This document shows positions 48,962 through 59,604 of a stretch of DNA of 64,000 nt, in pieces. A program made the translations under genes and the position numbers. The notes beneath the pieces are model-generated. The model was not told the DNA's origin. It was given only the letters and a program-made list of their open reading frames with translations, and searched no databases. Source of the DNA: an uncultured Bacteroidales bacterium. GTDB taxonomy: Bacteria > Bacteroidota > Bacteroidia > Bacteroidales > Muribaculaceae. Location of the stretch: positions 1 to 64,000 of the forward strand of contig CATZGB010000003.1 of the NCBI GenBank assembly GCA_958418815.1. The letters are read 5' to 3'. The number at the start of each line of letters is the position of its first letter. Positions within the stretch are counted from its first letter, which is position 1.

Positions 48962-49255
48962 TTATGCACTTAAACTTTCGTGTTCGTCGTATTCATCGAA
49001 GTCGTCATATTCATCGAAGTCATCTTCGATATATTCGAAGTCGTCTTCCTCTTCGTCTGAGTCGAAACCCTCGAAGTGACCGGTGGAGGTTATCGATTTG
49101 AATACTTCATCTTCGGGGGCGTCTGAGGTTACAGCGTCTGCGAAGATTCTTATGAGTTCTTCCTGCGGAATGTCTTCATTGAAGCATCCGTCTTCTTTCA
49201 GAGCGTGAAACAGTTCGGCAAACTGTGCCCTGTTAAAGTGTATGGATTCTTTCAT
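48962..49255 (-). CDS. Small acidic-tailed protein, paralogue of next gene
   Basis: About 97 residues from M-K-E-S-I-H-F-N-R-A-Q-F, chosen because the CCACTAAAT leader motif (49271-49279) sits 16 bp upstream; a longer frame from 49312 runs through that leader. N-terminal helical part: F-A-E-L-F-H-A-L-K-E-D-G-C-F. The C-terminal about 45 residues are almost all Asp/Glu/Phe/Tyr with repeated D-D-F-D-E-Y. The helical part resembles the C-terminal part of the adjacent 208-aa protein. Confidence 0.65.
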   Translation of the reverse strand: MKESIHFNRAQFAELFHALKEDGCFNEDIPQEELIRIFADAVTSDAPEDEVFKSITSTGHFEGFDSDEEEDDFEYIEDDFDEYDDFDEYDEHESLSA

Positions 49256-49286
49256 ATTGGGGAAATTCGGATTTAGTGGATGGACA

Positions 49287-49913
49287 TCAGGCTCTATCGT
49301 CTTCATTGTCAAGTCTGCGCTGGATGTCTTCTTCTACACCCTTCTTCAGACTGTCAAGAAACTCAGTAAGGCTCTTGCTTGACTGTTTGGATTTGAGCGA
49401 CGATATTATATTGTTGACGTAGTGTACTGTCACGTCAAGGTTGAGTGCCGCAGCCATGTTGCGTACAAGCTCAGAGAACGAATCATCGTCCATAATGCAG
49501 CCGCCGACCTTTATGGCATGACACAGGTGCGCGAAGTGGGATTTTGGTTTGCGCCAGCGGAGTGTGCTTTTGATGTCTGACACTCCGGTTTCGGGTGTGA
49601 ATCCGGTCATAGCCGAGAGCGACTGAAGCTTTCGCACCACATAACTGTGTGCGGTATTGAACGCTGATGCCAACGCTTCATTGACTTGATTGAGCATCAT
49701 CCGGCTCTTGATTTCCGAAAACTGTATGTCGGCGATAGTGAGCAACTCCAGCGCATAGTTGTGCATTGGTGAGCCTGTTGCCGTGACCTCGTGAATAGTT
49801 ATAATGAGGTCGGTGAGTTGCGCAGGAAGTTCTGCGGAGAAAAGGCCCTGACGCAGATTCTTGAACACGTCAAGATTTGTCAAGTGGAAAAGATCCGTTC
49901 GTCTTGATTCCAT
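49287..49913 (-). CDS. ICE hypothetical protein (RteC-like setting)
   Basis: About 208 residues from M-E-S-R-R-T-D-L-F-H (ATG 49913; a GTG 11 codons earlier is possible). All-helical. The C-terminal region S-H-F-A-H-L-C-H-A-I-K-V-G-G-C-I followed by F-S-E-L-V-R-N-M-A-A-A-L matches in pattern F-x-x-L-x-H-A-x-K-x-x-G-C of the 97-aa protein downstream. RteC-type regulators of CTnDOT have a similar size and setting, but I cannot show homology. The leader has CCCACTAAAAA at 49925-49934. Confidence 0.6.
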   Translation of the reverse strand: MESRRTDLFHLTNLDVFKNLRQGLFSAELPAQLTDLIITIHEVTATGSPMHNYALELLTIADIQFSEIKSRMMLNQVNEALASAFNTAHSYVVRKLQSLSAMTGFTPETGVSDIKSTLRWRKPKSHFAHLCHAIKVGGCIMDDDSFSELVRNMAAALNLDVTVHYVNNIISSLKSKQSSKSLTEFLDSLKKGVEEDIQRRLDNEDDRA

Positions 49914-50205
49914 AAACAAATAGTTTTTTAGTGGGTTCCGAGGCACTCAACCGTGAGTACGGTATCATAACAAGCACTGCGGTAATATTTGTTCTTTATC
50001 CACTATGCTACAACATATTAGATTAGTGTCTTTTATGTAGCAATGTGTAGTCAGAGTGTATTTATAAATGTATTTACGACAAATTAATGTGTATTATCTG
50101 TATTCGTAGCAAAAAACATTATTTACTGATAGTATGTTACTTATTTTGTAGTCGAAAAATAGAGACTTTATTTTCTCTACATAAAACGGCCATATAGGAG
50201 AAAAA

Positions 50206-51567
50206 ATGAAAAAACGACCGAATTCACCACCTCTATCTGAATGGGAGGTGCTTATTTTTGCCTCAAAGGATGAGCCTCTTGCGCTCCTTCTAAACTCAAT
50301 ACCGATTTTGAAGTCACGGATTACAATAATCTATGATGTCAAAAAAGCGCTTGAGGAACTTAATCATGGAAACTATACCCATGTGATGTCTGACATCACT
50401 AAGCAGAATCCGATGGCCAGAAGAATAATGACATGGGTGCATGTCAACCATCCGGATATTGAGACTTATTATCTCGGCGTAAACGGTTATCCAAGCGGTG
50501 AGATAGATATATGGAAACTCTCCGGTGGAAAAATCTTCACTCATTTAATGATTGGAATAGACCCGTTGACCGAGCCTTTAAGTGTATTATATACAGAGGA
50601 AACACCAATAAAATGGCTGAGCCATGCTAAGTGCGAATGTCTGCAAATAAGAGAAAGGTTAGACCATCGGGGAAACAATGTTGTGATGATAATAGGTGCC
50701 AGTGGAACAGCCAAAGCAGTTCTTGCACAAATTGCCCATTTCAGTAGCCAACGATGTGAAGGCCTGTTCGTATTCGCTAATTGCAGTCCCGCAGAAACAG
50801 GAGGCTTGAATGATAATATCTGGACTGACGAGTGTGAGAACCGCTTACGCAGAAGCATACGACATATGTTTGACCTGTCTGACAAGGGGTCGGTATATTT
50901 TCATGGCATTGACAAACTTGACATTGCGGCACAACATATTATGTTCGAGGAAATAAAGAAGGTAGTGGATGCACCTGTATCTGAGAAAAATCCTCGTCTT
51001 ATAATCTGTGCTACAAGCAAATATCTCGAAGAGGATGTAGGCAAAGGAAACTTCTCGACAGAACTGTTCTCGCTGATAAGCGATCATATAATCAATATCC
51101 CGTCTCTTAGCCAGTTCAAGGATGAATTACCTATGCTTGCAGAAAATTTGTTAAGGGCTTATTGCCTTACCGAGAGAATTCCTGATCGAAAATTTACTAA
51201 AGACGCATTGGACACAATTCGTTCTCATGTATGGGATGAGAACCTTCGAGGTTTGTTCCAAGTGCTAAAACAAAGCTATATGATGGCTGACTCTACTTAT
51301 ATAAAGCCGATACATTTGAACTTGTCGCCTCACCTTGACAAGAATGACACTCTAATCGACCAGAGTCATAGTATCAAAGCGGCTTTGTTGAAACACAAGG
51401 GAGTGGTTACAAGAGCTGCCAAGGAACTTGACGTTTCTCGAAGCCATCTTTATAACCTAATGGAGGCTCTGGAAATTCCTAAGGGCTTCGGTTTGCCGCC
51501 AATCAAGAAAAAACAAAGAGAGGAAAGAGAGCGTAAAAATATTGCGAAACAAAATAATCAAAAATAA
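50206..51567 (+). CDS. Degenerate NtrC-like regulator with Fis-type HTH
   Basis: A 453-residue protein. About 1-140: receiver-like region without obvious phospho-Asp. About 150-390: NtrC-type AAA+ fold but with a broken Walker A (G-A-S-G-T-A-K-A in place of G-E-S-G-T-G-K-E/T, near 163), no G-A-F-T-G-A loop and no D-E in the Walker B position (S-V-Y-F-H-G-I-D). About 405-435: Fis-type helix-turn-helix (V-T-R-A-A-K-E-L-D-V-S-R-S-H-L-Y). It resembles RteB of CTnDOT in layout, but ATP hydrolysis and sigma-54 contact look lost. A good RBS (AGGAG) precedes the ATG. The 292 bp upstream are AT-rich with no full -7 box. Confidence 0.75.
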   Translation: MKKRPNSPPLSEWEVLIFASKDEPLALLLNSIPILKSRITIIYDVKKALEELNHGNYTHVMSDITKQNPMARRIMTWVHVNHPDIETYYLGVNGYPSGEIDIWKLSGGKIFTHLMIGIDPLTEPLSVLYTEETPIKWLSHAKCECLQIRERLDHRGNNVVMIIGASGTAKAVLAQIAHFSSQRCEGLFVFANCSPAETGGLNDNIWTDECENRLRRSIRHMFDLSDKGSVYFHGIDKLDIAAQHIMFEEIKKVVDAPVSEKNPRLIICATSKYLEEDVGKGNFSTELFSLISDHIINIPSLSQFKDELPMLAENLLRAYCLTERIPDRKFTKDALDTIRSHVWDENLRGLFQVLKQSYMMADSTYIKPIHLNLSPHLDKNDTLIDQSHSIKAALLKHKGVVTRAAKELDVSRSHLYNLMEALEIPKGFGLPPIKKKQREERERKNIAKQNNQK

Positions 51568-51568
51568 A

Positions 51569-51609
51569 AAGACAGCCGGCTACAATTTATGATTGCAGTC
51601 GGCTGTCTT
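51569..51609. terminator. Bidirectional terminator between convergent genes
   Basis: A 13-bp stem (AAGACAGCCGGCT at 51569-51581 with AGTCGGCTGTCTT at 51597-51609, one wobble) flanked by A-rich sequence on the left and TTAAAATT on the right. It serves the NtrC-like gene and the helicase gene ending at 51614. Confidence 0.85.
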
Positions 51610-51613
51610 AAAA

Positions 51614-54600
51614 TTATAGTTTGGGACCGGCGGCGCGAAACCCTCCGGGTGGAGTGGCTCCGCATCCTCCGATTATAATACGAGACCTAAGCGGCTCTCG
51701 CTGGTAAGGATTTACAGGCTCAGCCACCATCGACTTCTTGGTGTCATTGGTCTGGCCCGGAGCTTCGACAGTGTTGACCTGCTTGTTTTCCTCTCCGTCC
51801 TGTTCTTCCTTTTTGGGAGCGAGGGCGGCGGTGATCTTGCGGTCGAGGGCGGCAAGCTCACTCTTCAGGTCTTTCAACTCGGATTCCTTACCCCACTGCT
51901 TGGCGACTATGGCTTCGAGCTGCGGAACGTCGGCTTTGAGTTTGGCGGTGCGTTCCTCATATTGGGCTATGATGCCGGGTATCTTCTCCAGAGCGTTGAC
52001 GAAGTTCATGCAGGCGGCATGGGTGTCGCTCATGGCTATGAATCCGTTGTTGAACTTGTATTTGTAGTTGCCTTCGACTACAAAGCGGTTCTGAACGGTC
52101 TCCTTCCCGTCAACAAGATTACGCTCCGAGATAATACTGATGGGGAAACCATAGACCTCGCCGACACGCTGATACTGACCATGAGTGTCGCTACGCTGCG
52201 CCAGACCTTGCAGATGGATACCCATATTCTTCTCGTCGGAGAGGTGGCAGGTATCTATGGTGAGATTGTTGACAGGGTTGCCGTCTTTGTCTCGCTGTAC
52301 GACCGACTGATAACGGGCAGCGTCCTCCTTCATGCGACTGATTGCAGCCTCGTTGTTTGCGATGTCGTGACTGATGGTCTGGAGCCTGAACTTGGAATCT
52401 GAAATGCCCTTGTTGTGGGCTTTGCGCTCAGATTCCAGTGCCGCGATACGCTTTTCAAGTTTAGCCTTTTCGAGAAGGTCGGTGTTACCACTGAGAATAG
52501 CCATATACTCCGAGAAGTTCATGCCGTTTTTCTCGTCCATTGCACCCTCGTCGATGGTTCTCGCTCCGAGTGCACCGGATTTGAGCTGGTCGATGAATGT
52601 CGCCTTGCAGTGAAGAAGATTGAACTTGTAGGAGTCCAGAGACTTCTCCGCAGCGTAGATTATTACATCTACCTTATTATCAGCGTATAACTTAGCAATC
52701 TCGTTACCGGCTCGTATTGCTCTGCCATCCCTCTGAGTTAAGTCTGAGGGGCGCCACGGTGTATCCAAATGATGGATACAAACCGCTCTTTGTTGGGCAT
52801 TTACGCCTGTTCCGAGCATCGAAGTTGAGCCAAACAACACTCTCACATCGCCGCTATTCATAGCCTCAATGACTGCTTTGCGGCTACGCTCGGTCTTACA
52901 CTCCTGAATGAAACGTATCTCGTGAGGCGGGATACCATAATCCTCTATCAGCTTGCGCTTGATTTCGGAATAGACATTCCACTCGCCGGGCTTGTATGTA
53001 CCGAGGTCACTGAAAACAAATTGTGTGCCTTTCTGATCATCATACCTATGATAGTATTCGGCAATCATCCGGGCGCAATGGCTCGCTTTGTTGTTCGGGT
53101 CATCCTCGGCATTGGGGTCAATCATGCGCATATCAAGAGCCATCTTGCGGGCATAGTCCGTGGCAATGAGCATCTTTGCCTTCTCCTCCGTCTCCGATAA
53201 CGGTGCTCTGCCGAGAATTGTGGCGTCGCCACTCTCGGCAAATTTCATCAGTTTTTCGATGAAGGCCTCCTGCGCCGGTGTCGGCGGGATATTGTGGAGA
53301 ATCTCACGTTTCTCCGGCCGGTCAACTCCCACATCTTCAGCGGTTCTATAATCAGTAATCTCGTTATAGAAGGCCGCCAATTCAGGTACCTTGATGAAGT
53401 AGCGGAAACGCTCTTTTGCCACAATGTGATTGGTCACATTGAACTCGAAGTCGGTAGTCTTCTTTGCAAAGATTGCCGCCCATGCGTCAAAGCATCGGAT
53501 GTCCTGACGCTCCAGCTCATTAGGACGAAGATACTTGAAAAGCAAGTATAGCTCCGTCAATGAATTGGATATGGTTGTGCCACTGAGAAAAGTCGCTCCC
53601 AAATCCTTACCGGTTCTCTCTTGAATGGTACGGATTGCGTAGAGAAGATTGAGCGCACGTTGTGAGCCTTCCGAGTTGCCGAGACCCGCCACACGGTCAT
53701 GTCGGGTGTTGAATATAAGGTTTTTGAACTGATGCGATTCATCAACGAATATGTGGTCGATACCCATCTGCTTGAAGTCAACGACTGCATCCTTGTTCTG
53801 CTCCATCTGATACTGAATGGTCGCAATCTTGGCGGTAAGGTTTTCTTTACGCTTGATAAGACCTTTCAGCATACCGCGGCTGATGTCGTGGCCCTGCTGT
53901 TTCAGCACTTCAAGATTCTCCTCAACCGTATCAAGCTCCGCCTTAAGAATCTGCTGCTGCATCTCCGGTGACTGCGGTATCTTGCCGAACTGGTCGTGCG
54001 ACATTATCACGCAATCATAGTCGTTGTTCTTGATTTTGTTGAAGAACGCCACGCGGTTGTCCGCCTTAAAACTCTTTTCATCGGCGAACAGTATCCGGGC
54101 ATTGGGATAGGCACTCTGATAAGTCATGGCAATCTCGGCAACGTTGGCTTTCAGTCCGATAATCATCGGTTTGTGAGCCAGTCCAAGACGCTTCATCTCA
54201 TGTGCTGCAATGCACATTATCAGGGTTTTACCCGTCCCCACTTCATGGTCGCACACGCCACCTCCGTTCTGTTTCAGCATCCATATACAGTCCTTTTGCG
54301 ACTGGTAAATGGAGTGGATTCCATACCTGTCACCCAATAATTTCATATTGAGGTCAGGGAATGTCTGATGTGAACCATCATACTGAGGGCGCACGAAACA
54401 GTTGAACTTGTCGTTGTAGAGGTCAACGAGCTTTTCCTTGAACTCCAGCGACTGGGCTTCGAGCCATTCCGAGAAACCGTTTCTTATTTCATCAATCTTG
54501 GTATTGGCAAGTTGGATAGCCTCGTTGTCCGGCACTTTTATGTCGTTGCCGTTTTCATCTTTACCCGCCGACTTCTTGATGTCAGGAACAGTGTTATGAA

Positions 54601-56325
54601 GGGCGTGTTTCAACAGGCTCATACCGTCGTATGTGCGGTAATAGCCTCTGATACAGAACTCCTCCCAAATGGTCATGTTCTTTCTCGATGCCTCAGCCGA
54701 GTATTCATCCATAGATGAAGAATAGGCAATCTTCACATCGGTGTGGAATAGATATGACATATAAGCGGAGTAAATACCCGTTGGAATCCATCGCTCACCG
54801 AAGTTGAAATCCAGCTCGTCAAACTCGATACGACGGGGCCGGGCTTCCTCCAACGCTTTGAGGGAGTCTTTCGACAGGGCAATGAAAGGCTCGATACCAT
54901 CATAGCCGGGGAAGTCCTTTATCCGTTCTTCCTCATGGTCAATCCATGCCCTGACATTATCGGCTTTTGCCACTACATTTCCGGCGATAAAACGGTCTTT
55001 AATCTCGTAGTTCTCCACCAGTGGATTATAGAAGATGTGTCCTTCCAGACTTTCGGTGATTGCATCTTCGTCCATATCGACCAGCCCCGACATATATTCG
55101 AGGTTGACGACACCATATTTATTGAGCGATGCAGTCAGTGCCTCCAACGGAGTATCTACCGAAGTCACTTCGTCAACGGAGAATGATACCGGATGGTCAA
55201 AAATATCAGCCTTGACAAACCGACCGTTCTCACCGCGCTCTAATGCCAGTGCGTCACGACCGTTGGCATCCATGAGAATAAATTTTACATTCTTTTTCTC
55301 ATTGAGGTTGCCGTATTTCTCCACAAACTCATCATAATACTGATTGAGGTGTTCGCGCAGATGTTCCGACGGTTCATGGGTCTCAGCCTCATAGTTGTAG
55401 AGTTGCTGGTAAGTCTCCGACATGGTGACATACAGCATGGCACGTTTCGCCTGTTCCGGCTTCAACTCCAACGGATTGAATGTAGCACCATTCTTGCGGA
55501 CTTCCGATAGGAAGCCGACAAGACCGTCCTGAACGACCATACTGCCGTTGTGGTGGAAGAATTGGATATCCTCCGAGAAAGGACGGGGCGACATATCGAC
55601 CTCGGTTTTCCTCGGCTGCTGTGCCGCCACTCTTGGCTGTCTGCCGGGAATGAAGTAGCCTTCGGTTTTCTCGATGACAGTGCCGCCCTCAACGATAGTT
55701 TCGGATTTATAATCCTTGTCGGCTTCTTTTTCAGCCGCTTGACGCTCACGTTCCGCAAGCTGGGCATATGCGATTGACATCATTGCCTCGTAGAATCCGT
55801 TGATAGGCGGATTGTCGTCCCAGTTCAGAGAACCGTAAAATTCCAGCTCCTTTTCAGTAAGCGGTCGGAATTTATTTGTCGGCAACGGTTTGGCGTCAGC
55901 CCACGGTTTCGGCTTTTCGACCGGCTTTTCCTCCTTCTCTTTCTTTGGCACAGCAGTACGCTGGCGTTTTGGCGCGTCCCTCGGTTCCAGTTCCCCGAAA
56001 AGGTTATAGGCGAACAGACGCGGGTCGGGATTGTCGGAATAATCGGGACTGCCGTCTGTTTCGATTTCCTTCGCCTGTTGCGGAATGGAATCCGAAGGCA
56101 CATTATCGGATTGCTCAACCTTCTGTGTTTCAGCATTGGGCGTAACAATCTCTACGACCTTTTGCTTGGCGGTCTTTGTCAACTTCGGGTCTTCGAGCTG
56201 CTCACAGATAGCCACACGTTGCCCGGCTCTTACGAGTTTTGGCAGGTAGGTGTCGAGCGCATGATGCGGGAATCCGGCAAGCTCAATATATTTGTCACTG
56301 CCACCATTAGCTCTGCGGGTCAGGG
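51614..56325 (-). pseudogene. Large ICE methylase/helicase, 3' part after frameshift (MutS-I remainder plus SNF2-like helicase)
   Basis: About 1570 codons in the frame following 56325, where no start is needed if read as one protein. It begins with the rest of a MutS domain I (I-T-L-T-R-R, later A-G-F-P-H-H-A-L and V-A-I-C-E-Q-L-E-D-P). An acidic/Lys-rich linker follows, then an SF2/SNF2-like helicase with C-D-H-E-V-G-T-G-K-T, F-V-D-E-S-H-Q-F-K-N and Q-R-D-G-R-A-I-R-A-G. A GTG at 56215 (first residues M-A-I-C-E-Q) could start a separate product but would cut MutS-I in half. Giant proteins of this type are common in Bacteroidales ICEs. The pseudogene label reflects the frameshift; helicase motifs are intact. 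Confidence 0.8.
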
Positions 56326-57720
56326 TTATACTAAAATCTCCGACGCTTTTACCGCATCCTCGCCGAATATCTCATAGAAATCACCAATGCGGAACAACAG
56401 AATAGCATCGGGATGTTTCTTTTTCATCTCCTGATACTGTTGCATCAGAGGCGTATTGGTGAGGCTCGACTTCTTTTCTGCCTTCGGAGTTTTCTCCTTT
56501 GCCTCCTGTTTAGGCGCAGGAGTTGGAGTAACCGGGTCAGGCGTAGGCGGTTTGATACCGTTGGAATTATACAGTTCTATATTAAGGCGTAGATGCAACG
56601 ACTCGTCAAGTGCCTTTCGCAAGTCCTCGGCAATCCCGTTAATACCACCGTCATGGTGGTACACGATAGCCGGTTTCCCATACTGGTCAGTACCAACCTT
56701 TGCATCGGTGCAGATTACATTCTGCGGAAACGCCTGAAAGAATTTATTACCCGGCACTTTCGTGCCACGGTCAACAACAGACTGAATGAAAAATTCTTCA
56801 TCAGCAGAGAGTGCCTTCTTTGTTGAATGCTTTTGCAATATAATAAGGTCGCTTCCTACATCAGTTCCTGCGTTATCGCTGAACGTGTTGTTAGGCAGTC
56901 GCAATGCCGCCACGAGGTCGGCACGTTTTACCAATTCCATTCTGATAAATGGCGAAGCGGAGTTCATTACACCCTGCGATGCGATAAAGGCAACCAATCC
57001 GCCCTCGCGCACTTGGTCAAGGGTTTTGAGGAAGAAATAATTATGTATCGACTTGGTAGCCTGACGATATGCAATCTCCTTGCTTGTCGCATACTTCGGG
57101 TCTGCCACAGCGAAATCTCCAAAAGGGACATTGGATGCAGCCACGTCGAAGTATCCGCTGAGATCGGGATCTATTTTCTCAAAGCCTTCTATATTCACAG
57201 TGGTGGACGGGTGCAGAGCCTGTAAGATTTTACCTGTCAGCAAATCCTTTTCAAACGATAACACCTCCGAGCCAGGATAATTGCGCAGAAACGAATCCAC
57301 GAAAACACCCTGACCGGCCGACGGTTCCAGAAATCTTTTCACTTCGACGCCATGATGTTTCAGCGTGTCAGAGATTGCATCGACAATCCGGTTGTCGGTA
57401 TAAAACGCCGTCAGCGTTGACGCTTTAAGCGATTCCATGTAGCGGTTAAACTCCTTGTCGTCATGCAAATAATCATGAATCAGGCGACGCAATTCAACCG
57501 TAGGTGCGAACAGCTCAATATCCGACTTGCTCCATTTGGCAGCATCCGCCAGCTCGTTGGCATCATTGAGAATACACTTCAACCCGCCAAAACCGGCATA
57601 CTTGTGCAGCACTGCAATTTCTTCGGCAGTCTGCGCTGTGCGTCCGGCAACACCGAGGCTCAGGACAAGCCTTATCGCCTCGATGTTGTCGCGCATCGTC
57701 TGAAGCCTATCGAAGGACAT
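56326..57720 (-). pseudogene. Large ICE methylase/helicase, 5' part before frameshift (N6-methylase plus start of MutS-I)
   Basis: 464 residues. N-terminal class I methyltransferase: F-L-E-P-S-A-G-Q-G-V-F (SAM-binding motif I) near 130-140 and A-S-N-V-P-F-G-D-F near 194-202 in the N-P-P-Y/F position (Val for the first Pro, usual in this ICE family). The end, residues about 425-464, is MutS domain I (Q-Y-Q-E-M-K-K-K-H-P-D, L-F-R-I-G-D-F-Y-E-I-F). It then hits TAA at 56326-56328, where the other frame continues the same domain. Loss of one G in TTAG(G)TATA explains it. Overlaps the DUF1896 gene by 14 bp. Confidence 0.82.
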
Positions 57721-58162
57721 CGTGAGTCTTCTTTATGATTTCAGAAATCATTCCGGCCAGTTCATTCTGAAGCGGCTGGTAATCATCTCGCGACAGAAAG
57801 TCACCGTTTACTTCATACTTGTCAAGTATGGCATTGATGTAACGGAGGCCGAGCAGTAAATCTGCCCATTCGATTTTAGCTTCTTCAGTCGGCAGGTCGT
57901 TGTGGAACAGTTCTTCGAGGAGGTTGAAAATCACATCCCAGCGAGATACATAGTAGCCGTTGAGAAGAACACGCATGGCGAGTTCCTCGGCAACAGGCTG
58001 ACTGCGCCCTTCGAGGATAAGGCGAGTCATTGTGTTGTATGCTTCGACGGCACGGGTATTGATAAATTCTGAATCTGTTACTTCGGGAAAGCGGTGGTCA
58101 CGAAGATGGCCGTAGAGATAGGCTGCAAAATAGTCCATCTCTTTTTCAAGAGGTTGTTTCAT
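57707..58162 (-). CDS. DUF1896 family protein
   Basis: About 151 residues from M-K-Q-P-L-E-K-E-M-D-Y-F; the frame extends upstream, but this ATG follows the CCACTAAATT leader (58173-58182) by 10 bp. Y-L-Y-G-H-L-R-D-H-R-F-P, F-I-N-T-R-A and E-E-L-A-M-R-V-L-L-N-G are DUF1896 features. Genes of this family regularly precede the methylase/helicase gene in Bacteroidales ICEs. Helical; function unknown. Confidence 0.8.
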   Translation of the reverse strand: MKQPLEKEMDYFAAYLYGHLRDHRFPEVTDSEFINTRAVEAYNTMTRLILEGRSQPVAEELAMRVLLNGYYVSRWDVIFNLLEELFHNDLPTEEAKIEWADLLLGLRYINAILDKYEVNGDFLSRDDYQPLQNELAGMISEIIKKTHDVLR

Positions 58163-58284
58163 TATGGTGGGGAATTTAGTGGTTTGCCGGGATTCCGATT
58201 TGCTTAAAGTGGTGTATGGTAGGTATATAAGCAAAAGGACACCGGGTTCCCGCCCGATGTCCAACCACTAAATCCACGTCAAAA

Positions 58285-58362
58285 ATGAAACAAAAACATT
58301 ATATGACGTTGAATCAAGTGCAAAGATATAAAATCTTTGGGACATTCGGGAGGAATTATTGA
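58285..58362 (+). CDS. Possible 25-aa peptide with ICE leader motif
   Basis: MKQKHYMTLNQVQRYKIFG followed by T-F-G-R-N-Y and a stop. It is preceded by CCACTAAATCC (58265-58275) at the same spacing as proven ICE genes. It sits on the plus strand between two minus-strand genes. It may be a stub of a lost gene; coding status is uncertain. Confidence 0.3.
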   Translation: MKQKHYMTLNQVQRYKIFGTFGRNY

Positions 58363-58400
58363 TATTTTACTTGATTTTCAGGTCTGTTAACCCGCCGCTG

Positions 58401-59480
58401 TTAACCCGCTTTCTTGCAGGATTTACGCTTCCTGCGAGACTTTTTCTGACACTCATTCTCGTCAGGAGTGAAGGCCTCGATGACACGCTTCACGATGAGA
58501 TTGTACAGTCTCTCCTCGTCTCGACTGAGGTCGGTAGGATGAAGTCCGGTCGTGACTATGCCATGACCGTTATAGGGCGTTTCACTATTGTGGAACGTGT
58601 TGCGGGTGCTGAGCCATCCGACTTCCTTGGCCATATGACCGTATTGGGTGTTGTGCTCCAGCACGCGGAAGTCTCGGCGCATGGAATCATATACGTTGCC
58701 GGGGATTCCGTTCTGGTAGAGGTAGGGGTATGAAATCAGTCCCTTGGCGTAAAGTTTGTGAGCGATGAGGAATGTCGGCTCAAAGTCGTAGCCGAGTTCC
58801 ATTGTGGCATCCATCCACAGAGTGACCATGTTATGAAGAGTCTGACCCTTCACGATATTCAGTTCTACATCGCTTCCATCGTCAGTCGTATTGTCCTCTG
58901 CCGATTCGATGTCGAAGGTGTTTTCTCCGGCCACGGCATCGGCTTTGAGAAAAAAATTCACGAGTTCCCCTGCGAGCCATTTCTCATGCTTGTCGGGAGA
59001 GCATGTCCCTTTCTCAACAGCATTGATTATGATGCGCTTGCGCAGACGGGAAAGCCACGCACGACGCACTGTCACCGGCATACGGAGATACCAGTAGAGG
59101 TTGAGGAAAGCCAGTTCACCCTCGAAGGTGGGTTCCATAGCGTTTACAACGGCACTGCTTTTTGCCCACAGTGCTTTTATGATGGAGAGCTGAGCTTCGT
59201 CTGCTTTCGACTTCTCCCAGCCAAGGAGCGCATCATAATTGCGCATTCTGAAGTTGAAGTGGTGCGCATACATCTGGCGCATATCCTGATCGGAGTTCAT
59301 GACGAACTTTTCGCCATGCTTGTATTCGGCCTCGATGATTTCGCCGTTGGTCCATGTCACGGCATAGCCGTTGCCGTGATAGTAGCCTTCGTGTTCGGTA
59401 TTTGCGTCGATTGCACGAGCGATAGTCTCTGCCATGAAACGGTTTGAGGTAACAACTGTTACAAGTGTTTTTTCTGTCAT
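58401..59480 (-). CDS. Degenerate type IA topoisomerase-like ICE protein
   Basis: About 359 residues from M-T-E-K-T-L-V-T-V-V (ATG 59480). The N-terminus is Toprim-like (T-L-V-T-V-V-T-S-N-R-F-M-A, later Y-Y-H-G-N-G-Y-A-V-T-W-T-N-G). The active-site strand reads G-L-I-S-Y-P-Y-L-Y near residue 275, keeping Tyr but replacing the R-T-D/E that follows in Topo III. A late L-S-R-D-E-E-R-L-Y-N-L-I-V-K-R segment matches Topo III. It is much shorter than TopB (about 650) and lacks the acidic D-x-D of Toprim as far as I see. Strand passage is doubtful; DNA binding is possible. Confidence 0.7.
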   Translation of the reverse strand: MTEKTLVTVVTSNRFMAETIARAIDANTEHEGYYHGNGYAVTWTNGEIIEAEYKHGEKFVMNSDQDMRQMYAHHFNFRMRNYDALLGWEKSKADEAQLSIIKALWAKSSAVVNAMEPTFEGELAFLNLYWYLRMPVTVRRAWLSRLRKRIIINAVEKGTCSPDKHEKWLAGELVNFFLKADAVAGENTFDIESAEDNTTDDGSDVELNIVKGQTLHNMVTLWMDATMELGYDFEPTFLIAHKLYAKGLISYPYLYQNGIPGNVYDSMRRDFRVLEHNTQYGHMAKEVGWLSTRNTFHNSETPYNGHGIVTTGLHPTDLSRDEERLYNLIVKRVIEAFTPDENECQKKSRRKRKSCKKAG

Positions 59481-59604
59481 ACTTGAAATGTTTTTATTTG
59501 AGTGTTGGGAATTTTGAGACGAAAGCTTCAGGAGGTTCCGGACCCTCCCTTGGCGTTTCATCTGCGTGGGTTCAGTGGTTGTGGTTTATACTCTGCTATG
59601 GGAA

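Noticed and set aside
56326..56345. Programmed -1 frameshift in the methylase/helicase gene
   Set aside because: No canonical X-XXY-YYZ slippery heptamer or obvious downstream stem is visible; loss of one G is simpler. Not excluded without reads.
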